In this document: positions 1-4,778 of the stretch, piece by piece | How the letters are laid out: every line of letters starts with the position of its first letter | How positions within the stretch are numbered: the first letter of the stretch is position 1 | NCBI GenBank assembly: GCA_044356865.1 | Contig: JBIKVN010000147.1 | Span: 1 to 8,002, forward strand | From: JBEIUL01 sp044356865 | GTDB taxonomy: Bacteria > Planctomycetota > Phycisphaerae > Phycisphaerales > SM1A02 | Direction of reading: 5' to 3' | Length of the DNA: 8,002 nt | Notes under the pieces: model-generated | Database searches by the model: none | Seen by the model: the letters and a program-made list of their open reading frames with translations, nothing else | Told to the model about the DNA's origin: nothing | Translations under genes and position numbers: made by a program

Positions 1-26
1 CCGACTCCGCTTCCCGGCGGGCGGGC

Positions 27-44
27 GGCGGCGATACTGCCGCC
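27..44 (+). other. Small hairpin abutting the first gene's ATG
   Basis: A 6-bp perfect inverted repeat (GGCGGC at 27-32, GCCGCC at 39-44) encloses the loop GATACT and ends directly before the ATG at 45. No Shine-Dalgarno sequence is visible before that ATG. The stem could fold over the start in a longer transcript. Alternatively, the GATACT patch could be a weak -10 element for a near-leaderless mRNA. In DNA this rich in G+C, short GC stems arise by chance, so the role is open. Confidence 0.25.
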
Positions 45-938
45 ATGCGGGTGGCGATCCTCTTCAATCCGGCCTCGGGACAGGGGCGCGCCGAGGCCGA
101 GGCCGGGCGTTTTGCGGCGGCGCTCGAGGCCGCGGGTCACTTCGTGCGGCCGATTCCCTCGCGGCCCGGGCCCGATCGGGCGTGGCTCGAGGGGCCGCTT
201 CGCGAGGCCGACGCGCTGCTCGTGGCCGGCGGAGACGGGGCGATCCGCCTCGCGGCGGGGCCGGCGGCGCGGGCCGGGGTGCCGGTGCATCACCTCCCGC
301 TCGGGACGGAGAACCTCTTCGCCCGCCAGTACGGCGGCAGCCGCACGCCCGAGGAGGCGGTGGCGGCGCTCGCCCGCGGGGCGGTTCGCGCCGTCGACCT
401 CGCCTCGATCCGGGCGGGCGGGGCCGAGGAGGATTTCACGATCATGGCCTCGCTCGGGGTCGACGCGGCGATCGTGCACGACCTCGCGGCGCGGCGGAAC
501 GGACCGATCTCGCACCTCTCCTACCTCGGGCCGGTCGTCCGCCAGGGGCTCGCGTGGGAACCGCCGGTGATCTCGATCTCGATCGACGGCGACCGGTGGC
601 GCGAGCTCGGCCGCGGGCTGCTGGTCGTCGCGAACGCCGTGGTCTATGCCCTCGGGATCGATCCGGTGCGCGGGGCCGATCCGGCCGATGGCCTCCTCGA
701 TGCGGCGTTCCTTCCCTGCGAGGGTTCGTTCGAGGCTCTCGCGGCGGCGCTGCGGTCGCTTGCCGGCGGCGGGTTGCCCGAGGTCGAGCGGATCGCGGCC
801 AGCTCGGTGCGGGTGCGAGCCCGGCCCGGCGGACTCTGGCAGGTCGACGGCGACCCCGGTCCGCCTGGCTTCGGGGGCGACCAGGAAGCGACTCTCGCGG
901 TGAGGCCGGAGCGGCTGCGGGTGCTCGGGGCGGGGTGA
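45..938 (+). CDS. Diacylglycerol kinase / lipid kinase family protein
   Basis: A 297-residue protein of the DAGK catalytic family (the DgkB/YegS/LCB5 fold), typically a cytosolic or membrane-peripheral enzyme that phosphorylates lipid hydroxyls with ATP. Landmarks seen in order: NPASG nucleotide-loop motif at residues 8-12, GGDGA at 62-66, PLGTEN at 85-90, a SLGVDA segment near 136-141, DGLLD at 215-219, and QVDGD at 266-270. Length is normal for the family and both halves of the fold are present. Two motifs are variant: the usual GGDGT ends in Ala, and the usual GTxND/GTAND block reads GTENLF. No signal peptide or membrane helix is seen. The start is the first ATG in the frame, but it lacks a visible ribosome binding site. 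The gene lies 87 bases before the flagellar block in the same direction and may or may not be cotranscribed. The true substrate is unknown; diacylglycerol is only the family default. Confidence 0.85.
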   Translation: MRVAILFNPASGQGRAEAEAGRFAAALEAAGHFVRPIPSRPGPDRAWLEGPLREADALLVAGGDGAIRLAAGPAARAGVPVHHLPLGTENLFARQYGGSRTPEEAVAALARGAVRAVDLASIRAGGAEEDFTIMASLGVDAAIVHDLAARRNGPISHLSYLGPVVRQGLAWEPPVISISIDGDRWRELGRGLLVVANAVVYALGIDPVRGADPADGLLDAAFLPCEGSFEALAAALRSLAGGGLPEVERIAASSVRVRARPGGLWQVDGDPGPPGFGGDQEATLAVRPERLRVLGAG

Positions 939-1025
939 GGGGCGCAGGAATCGCCGTCCGAGGCCCGGCCATCGGCGAAAGCTGCAGCACGGGCGCGGGA
1001 AACGCCGATCCCGGTCGCCACTCGG
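939..1025 (+). other. Intergenic gap with a 7-bp inverted repeat
   Basis: An 87-base gap between the lipid-kinase gene and fliN. It holds a perfect 7-bp inverted repeat, ATCGGCG at 971-977 and CGCCGAT at 1003-1009, with a 25-base interior that includes the palindrome GCTGCAGC at 981-988. No T-run follows, so this is not a standard terminator. No sigma-54 or sigma-70 promoter pair is convincing. If the flagellar block has its own promoter, this is the likely place. Confidence 0.3.
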
Positions 1026-1325
1026 ATGCCGACCCTTCCCTTCGAACGGACGCCGCCCCGGCCAGCCCGCGATCTCGATGCGCTGGCCGCGGTCGAACTG
1101 CCGGTGCGCGTCGAGCTCGGACGGGTTCGGCTGCTCGTCGAGGATCTTCTTCGCCTCGACGGCGACTCGGTCGTCGAGCTCGACCGCCGCCCCGAGGATC
1201 CGGTCGACATCCGCGTGGGCGGGACGCTGGTCGCCCGCGGCGAGCTGGTCGCGGTCGAGACCCCGGCCGGCCCGCGGATCGGCGTGCGGCTCGTCGAGAT
1301 CCTCGATCCCCCGACGCCGCGGTGA
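1026..1325 (+). CDS. fliN: Flagellar motor switch protein FliN (short form)
   Basis: A 99-residue protein consisting almost entirely of the SpoA (surface presentation of antigens) domain of FliN. This domain forms the base of the cytoplasmic C-ring and docks the FliH-FliI export ATPase complex. Visible landmarks: an ELPVRVELGR strand at residues 24-33, a LLRLDGDSVVELDR segment at 41-54, DPVDIRVGGTLVARGE at 58-73, and the closing GVRLVEI at 86-92. Enterobacterial FliN is about 137 residues, so the variable N-terminal extension is mostly absent. The ATG at 1026 is the only ATG, GTG or TTG between the preceding in-frame stop and the conserved domain, so the short form is real unless a rarer start codon is used. 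There is no clear Shine-Dalgarno sequence. It is the first gene of the flagellar block and ends 4 bases before fliO. A FliM or SctQ C-terminal fragment is the alternative, but size and position favour FliN. Confidence 0.85.
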   Translation: MPTLPFERTPPRPARDLDALAAVELPVRVELGRVRLLVEDLLRLDGDSVVELDRRPEDPVDIRVGGTLVARGELVAVETPAGPRIGVRLVEILDPPTPR

Positions 1326-1329
1326 CGCC

Positions 1330-1854
1330 ATGCCGACGCCCCGCCGACGAACGCTCGCGGTGCTTGCCCTCGCGATGGCGACGGTGGTCTTCGAGGCGGG
1401 GGCCGCGCCCGCCGTCGAAGGCCGGCCGCTCGTGCCTGCGACGGGTTCCGCCGTCGACGAGGCTTCGCCGAGGTCCCGCTCGATGGGCGAGGAGGCGACC
1501 CGCACCGCGGTCGCCCTCGGGGCGGTTTTGGGTCTGGTGCTGGTCGTGCGTCACCTCGCGCGCCGTCGCGCGCCGCTCGGCGGCGCGAAGGGGCTCGCCG
1601 CGGGCGGGCTGGTCGAGACGCTCGGCCGCACCCCGCTCGGCCGCGGCCGCTCGATCGTCCTCCTGCGGGTCGGCCCGCGGATCCTCTGCCTCCACGAGGG
1701 ACCGCAGGAGACCCGCACGCTCTGCGAGTTCACCGAGCCGCGCGAGGTCGAGCCGCTGCTGTCGGCCCTCGCCCGCGGCGACGGCCCGGTCGAGACCGTC
1801 GACCTCACGCGGCGCGAGCCCCGCCGGAACGGCCCGGCCGGGAGGTCGGCGTGA
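1330..1854 (+). CDS. fliO: Flagellar biosynthesis protein FliO
   Basis: A 174-residue membrane protein, assigned as FliO, which helps the FliP ring assemble in the inner membrane. Residues 1-28 look like a Sec signal peptide: an RRR basic start, a hydrophobic core at 8-20, and possible signal-peptidase sites ending at A26 or A28. A short periplasmic stretch (about 29-56) follows. Next come one membrane helix at about 58-73 and a basic stop-transfer segment (RHLARRR, 74-80). The cytoplasmic part carries the FliO pattern of a LVETLGRTPLGRGRSIVLLRVG block (94-115) and a following ILCLHEG strand (118-124). FliO is poorly conserved, so the assignment rests on this block, the topology, and the place between fliN and fliP. 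The start at 1330 is the ATG just after the fliN stop and gives an intact signal peptide. The stop overlaps the fliP GTG by 4 bases. Confidence 0.82.
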   Translation: MPTPRRRTLAVLALAMATVVFEAGAAPAVEGRPLVPATGSAVDEASPRSRSMGEEATRTAVALGAVLGLVLVVRHLARRRAPLGGAKGLAAGGLVETLGRTPLGRGRSIVLLRVGPRILCLHEGPQETRTLCEFTEPREVEPLLSALARGDGPVETVDLTRREPRRNGPAGRSA

Positions 1855-1870
1855 ACCCGTCGGAGGAGGT
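1840..1870 (+). promoter_or_regulatory. Two candidate ribosome binding sites for fliP
   Basis: GGGAGGT at 1840-1846 lies 4 bases before the GTG at 1851, and this GTG also overlaps the fliO stop as GTGA. A second, stronger-looking purine run, GGAGGAGGT at 1862-1870, lies 13 bases before an in-frame ATG at 1884, which is rather far. The first site, together with the stop overlap, favours the GTG at 1851. The second would give a protein 11 residues shorter. Confidence 0.5.
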
Positions 1871-2633
1871 CAATCCGCTCGCGATGCTCGACGAGGCGGC
1901 GCGGGTCCTGCCCGGCGGTTCCGCGGCGACGAGCGTGAACCTCCTGCTGCTGCTCACGGCGCTCGCGGTGGTGCCGAGCGTGCTCATCCTCTGCACGAGC
2001 TTCACCCGCATCGCGATCACCCTCGGCATCCTGCGGCAGGCCCTCGGGGCTCCCGGGATCCCGCCGGGGCAGGTCGTCGCGGGGCTGTCGCTCTTCCTCT
2101 CGCTCGTGGTCATGGCCCCGACCGGCGAGCGGATGTGGCGGGAAGGCCTCGGGCCGTGGCTCCGCGGCGAGGAGACCGACCGCGCGGTCGCGTGGGAACG
2201 CACCGCGGAACCGCTGCGGGAGTTCATGATCGCGCAGATCGAGGCGACCGGGAACGTGGACACCGTGCTCACCCTGCTCGAGCACCGCGGCGTCGACGTG
2301 CGCGAGCCGTCGCGGCTCACCTGGGAGCGCGACGTCGACCTCGTGACGCTGGTGCCGGCGTTCGTCCTGAGCGAACTCAAGACCGCGTTCCTCGTGGGCT
2401 TCCGCATCTGGCTGCCGTTCCTGGTGATCGACCTCGTGGTGTCGAGCCTCCTCGTCTCGATGGGCATGATCATGCTGCCGCCGGTGCTGGTTTCGCTGCC
2501 GTTCAAGCTGCTGCTTTTCGTCCTCGTCGACGGGTGGCGGCTGGTGACCGCGGGATTGCTTTCGGGTTTCGCCGAGCCCGCGGCGAAGGTCGCCGCGTGG
2601 CTGCCAACGCTGCCGGCCGGGGGCCTCGCGTGA
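1851..2633 (+). CDS. fliP: Flagellar type III export gate protein FliP
   Basis: A 260-residue polytopic protein, the main pore subunit of the FliP5-FliQ4-FliR1 export gate. The family pattern is clear: a hydrophobic helix at about 30-47 and the CTSFTRIAITLGILRQALG segment at 48-66. Next come PPGQVVAGLSLFLSLVVMAP at 71-90, PLREFM at 121-126, and the PAFVLSELKTAFLVGF block at 169-184. PFLVIDLVVSSLLVSMG follows at 189-205, and LPPVLVSLPFKLLLFVLVDGW at 209-229. The Met-rich gate loop, usually M-M-M before the conserved proline pair, reads M-I-M at 206-208. The extreme N-terminus is acidic and not a typical cleavable signal peptide, unlike enteric FliP. The GTG start overlaps the fliO stop by 4 bases, and the stop overlaps fliQ by 4 bases. 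Identity is not in doubt; only the start is (GTG 1851 against ATG 1884). Confidence 0.96.
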   Translation: MNPSEEVNPLAMLDEAARVLPGGSAATSVNLLLLLTALAVVPSVLILCTSFTRIAITLGILRQALGAPGIPPGQVVAGLSLFLSLVVMAPTGERMWREGLGPWLRGEETDRAVAWERTAEPLREFMIAQIEATGNVDTVLTLLEHRGVDVREPSRLTWERDVDLVTLVPAFVLSELKTAFLVGFRIWLPFLVIDLVVSSLLVSMGMIMLPPVLVSLPFKLLLFVLVDGWRLVTAGLLSGFAEPAAKVAAWLPTLPAGGLA

Positions 2634-2884
2634 GCGGGCCCGAGCCGATCGAGCTGGCGCGGGAGGCGATCGCCACGGCGCTCGCGGTGGCGGCGCCGGT
2701 GCTGGCGACGGGGCTGGTGGTGGCGCTTCTCGTCGGCATCGGGCAGGCCCTCGTCCAGATCCAGGACCAGACCCTCGCGGCGGTGCCGCGGCTGCTCGCG
2801 ATGGCGGTCACGGCGGCGCTGCTCCTCGGCTGGATCGCCGAGCGGATCCTCGACTTCGCGGCCTTCTGCTTCGCGCCCACATGA
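2630..2884 (+). CDS. fliQ: Flagellar type III export gate protein FliQ
   Basis: An 84-residue protein with two membrane helices (about 15-38 and 52-72) joined by the FliQ-specific loop Q-A-L-V-Q-I-Q-D-Q-T-L-A-A-V-P-R at 39-54. This matches the family pattern QAxTQIxExTLxFxPK. Length is close to the usual 85-90 residues. FliQ packs around the FliP-FliR cone in the inner membrane. The start is GTG at 2630, which overlaps the fliP stop as GTGA. The open frame extends far upstream, but that part is antisense-like shadow inside fliP and earlier genes, and the alignment to FliQ begins only here. The purine-poor region before the GTG has just a weak GGGGG run, so coupling to fliP translation is likely. 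The stop overlaps the fliR ATG. Confidence 0.93.
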   Translation: MSGPEPIELAREAIATALAVAAPVLATGLVVALLVGIGQALVQIQDQTLAAVPRLLAMAVTAALLLGWIAERILDFAAFCFAPT

Positions 2885-3696
2885 CCGACGCCGCCGCGAA
2901 CATCCCCGCCACCGCGCTCCTCGTGGCCTGCCGCCTCGGGGGCATGGCCGCCGTGATGCCGCTGCTGGCGGGAACCTCGGTGCCGGTGCGGATCCGGGCC
3001 GGGCTGGTCGCGGTGTTCGCCGCGTGCGCGACGCCGGCGCTCGTGGCCGGACCGCTGGCCGGCGCGGCGCCGCCGGCCAGCGCAGGCGAACTGCTCGCGA
3101 TGGCCGCGGCCGAGACCGCGGTGGGGGCGGCGCTCGGGTTCCTGGCCCTGGTGCCGTTCCTGGCCTTGCGCACGGCCGGGGCGGTGCTCTCGCCGCACCT
3201 CGGCTTCGGTTTCGCGCGGCTCTTCGATCCGGCCAGCGGCGAGGAGACCGATCCGGTCGAGCGGCTGCTGATGCTCCTCGGCATCGTGGCGTTCCTCTCG
3301 ATCGGCGGCCTCGAGGCGACGCTGCTGGCCGCGGTGCGCAGCTTCGAGTTCGTGCGGCTCGGTGGGGCGGGGGCGGTCGAGGCGGTCGGCGGGCTCGCGA
3401 CCGACGGGCCGCTGGTCTCGCTGGTCGCGGGCCTCGTCGCGGCCAGCCTCGAACTCTCGCTGCGGGTCGCGACGCCGGTGGTCGCGATCCTGCTCGCGGA
3501 ATCGCTCGTGTCGGGCATGCTCGCCCGCAACCTGCCGGCGCTCAACCTGCTCGGGATCGGCTTCCCGCTGCGGGTGCTCGTCGGCCTCGGCGGGCTGCTC
3601 GCGGCGCTCGGGGCGATGCACGGGACTTTCCGCGACTGGCTGCTGGCCCGCGGCAGCGTCCTCGACGAGCTGGTGCGGCTCGGGGGGAGCGCCTGA
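2881..3696 (+). CDS. fliR: Flagellar type III export gate protein FliR
   Basis: A 271-residue, highly hydrophobic protein, the single-copy FliR subunit that closes the FliP/FliQ helical gate. Family features seen: GELLAMAAAETAVGAALG at 69-86, the RTAGAVLSPHLGFGFARLFDP region at 97-117, and a late ARNLPALNLLGIGFPLRVLVG block at 215-235. The last matches the RxxPQxNxFxIGFPLK pattern. About six membrane helices are suggested. Two well-kept positions differ: the dipeptide after Gly in the D/N-G-H motif reads G-G-L at 142-144, and the PQ pair reads P-A at 219-220. The ATG at 2881 overlaps the fliQ stop (ATGA). The bases before it are pyrimidine-rich with no Shine-Dalgarno sequence, so translation probably depends on ribosomes finishing fliQ. 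The gene ends one base into the flhB ATG. Confidence 0.94.
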   Translation: MTDAAANIPATALLVACRLGGMAAVMPLLAGTSVPVRIRAGLVAVFAACATPALVAGPLAGAAPPASAGELLAMAAAETAVGAALGFLALVPFLALRTAGAVLSPHLGFGFARLFDPASGEETDPVERLLMLLGIVAFLSIGGLEATLLAAVRSFEFVRLGGAGAVEAVGGLATDGPLVSLVAGLVAASLELSLRVATPVVAILLAESLVSGMLARNLPALNLLGIGFPLRVLVGLGGLLAALGAMHGTFRDWLLARGSVLDELVRLGGSA

Positions 3697-4778
3697 TGGC
3701 CGACGGCGTCGCGAACTGGGAACGGACCGAGGAACCCTCGCCCCGGCGGCTCCGCGAGGCGCGGCTCGACGGCCGCATCGCCCGCTCGCCCGATCTCGGG
3801 ACGGCGTGCCTCCTGCTGGCGGCGGCCGCGGCGGTGACGCTCGGCGGCGGGGCGGCGGTGCGTTCGCTCGGCGGCTTTCTCGCCGCGGCCCTCGCCCCGT
3901 CGCGGCCGTTCACCGATCCGGCGGCGGTGGGCGACGCGGCGCTCGAGGGCGTCCTCGCGGGGGCGTCGATCGTGCTGCCGGCCGCGGCCGGCCTCGCGGG
4001 CGTCGCGTGGCTTGCGGGGTTCCTCCAGGTCGGTGCGGTGTTCACGACGCGGACGATCGCGCCCCGTCCCGTGCGGCTGTCGCCGGCGGCGAATCTCGCG
4101 GGGCTCTTCTCGATGCGGTCGCCGCGGCGGCTCGGGATCGATCTCGCGAAGGTCGCGGCGGCGGTCGGCGCGGTCTGGTGGGCGATCGGCGGCGAGGCGG
4201 GGACGATCGTCGGGTGGATGTCCCTGCCGGCCGGCGAGGCCGCGGGCGGTGCCGCGGGAATGCTCGTCCGCGTCGCCTTCGCGGCGGGGGCGGCGCTGCT
4301 GGCCCTCGGATTCCTCGACTGGCTGCTCGAGCGGCGGCGGATCCGCGGCGAGCTTCGCATGACCCGCCGCGAGGCGATGGAGGACCGCAAGGAAGAGGAA
4401 GGCGATCCGTCGTGGCGAGGGAGGCGGGTCGAGTTCGGCCGTTCCCTCGCGGACTCGCCGGCCGTCGCGGTGCGGCGGGCCACGGCCCTGGTCTTCTCCC
4501 GCGCCGAGTCGCTCGCCTTCGCGATCGAGGTTCCGGACTCGGGCGAGCCGCGGGTGGTCGCCGCCGGCGGCGGGAGCGCCGCGGTGCGGCTCGCGGCGCT
4601 CGCGGCGGCCGCGGGCGTGCCGATCGTGCCGGACGGGTCGCTGGCCCGCGGGTTCGCGGCGTCGCGTTGCCGTCCCGGCGACGCCGTGCCCGCGTCCGTC
4701 CGGACGGCCCTGCTCGAGCGGCTTGCGGCCCTTCCGGAAGTCGCGGCGCGGCTCGGTCGCGACGGGAGGGCGGCATGA
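3696..4778 (+). CDS. flhB: Flagellar export switch protein FlhB lacking the NPTH cleavage motif
   Basis: A 360-residue FlhB/YscU-family protein. The membrane half has the EEPSPRRLREARLDGRIARS opening (12-31), four likely helices between about 35 and 210, and an RLSPAANLAGLFSMRSPRRL loop (127-146). The cytoplasmic linker shows RMTRREAMEDRKEEEGDP at 221-238, a hallmark of the family. The C-terminal domain keeps ALVF (264-267), EPRVVAAGGG (284-293), GVPIVPDGSLARGF (307-320), and a terminal helix. The catalytic Asn-Pro-Thr-His loop, expected right after ALVF, reads Ser-Arg-Ala-Glu (268-271). Autocleavage there would not be possible by the known Asn cyclisation chemistry. The downstream pattern stays in frame, so a frameshift is unlikely. 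The ATG at 3696 shares one base with the fliR stop and follows a good GGGGGGAG at 3682-3689. FlhB normally switches export from rod/hook to filament proteins. Here it may be a locked or differently switched form. Confidence 0.94.
   Translation: MADGVANWERTEEPSPRRLREARLDGRIARSPDLGTACLLLAAAAAVTLGGGAAVRSLGGFLAAALAPSRPFTDPAAVGDAALEGVLAGASIVLPAAAGLAGVAWLAGFLQVGAVFTTRTIAPRPVRLSPAANLAGLFSMRSPRRLGIDLAKVAAAVGAVWWAIGGEAGTIVGWMSLPAGEAAGGAAGMLVRVAFAAGAALLALGFLDWLLERRRIRGELRMTRREAMEDRKEEEGDPSWRGRRVEFGRSLADSPAVAVRRATALVFSRAESLAFAIEVPDSGEPRVVAAGGGSAAVRLAALAAAAGVPIVPDGSLARGFAASRCRPGDAVPASVRTALLERLAALPEVAARLGRDGRAA

Noticed and set aside
1004..1011. GCCGATCC as a flagellar sigma-28 -10 element upstream of fliN
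   Set aside because: It matches the GCCGATAA core at six of eight bases, but no TAAA-like -35 lies about 15 bases upstream (CAGC is found there), and GCCGAT is common in this sequence.
442..1695. Reverse-strand open frame across the lipid kinase, fliN and fliO
   Set aside because: Arg/Pro/Gly-rich shadow translation with no domain; the sense-strand genes explain the region.
182..2629. Long + strand open frame that continues into fliQ
   Set aside because: Only the last 84 codons match a family (FliQ). The upstream part is a shadow frame of the lipid-kinase gene, fliN, fliO and fliP.
4441..4560. Frameshift or sequencing error explaining the missing NPTH in FlhB
   Set aside because: Conserved FlhB residues flank the site on both sides in a single frame with plausible codon use, so a local indel is not supported.
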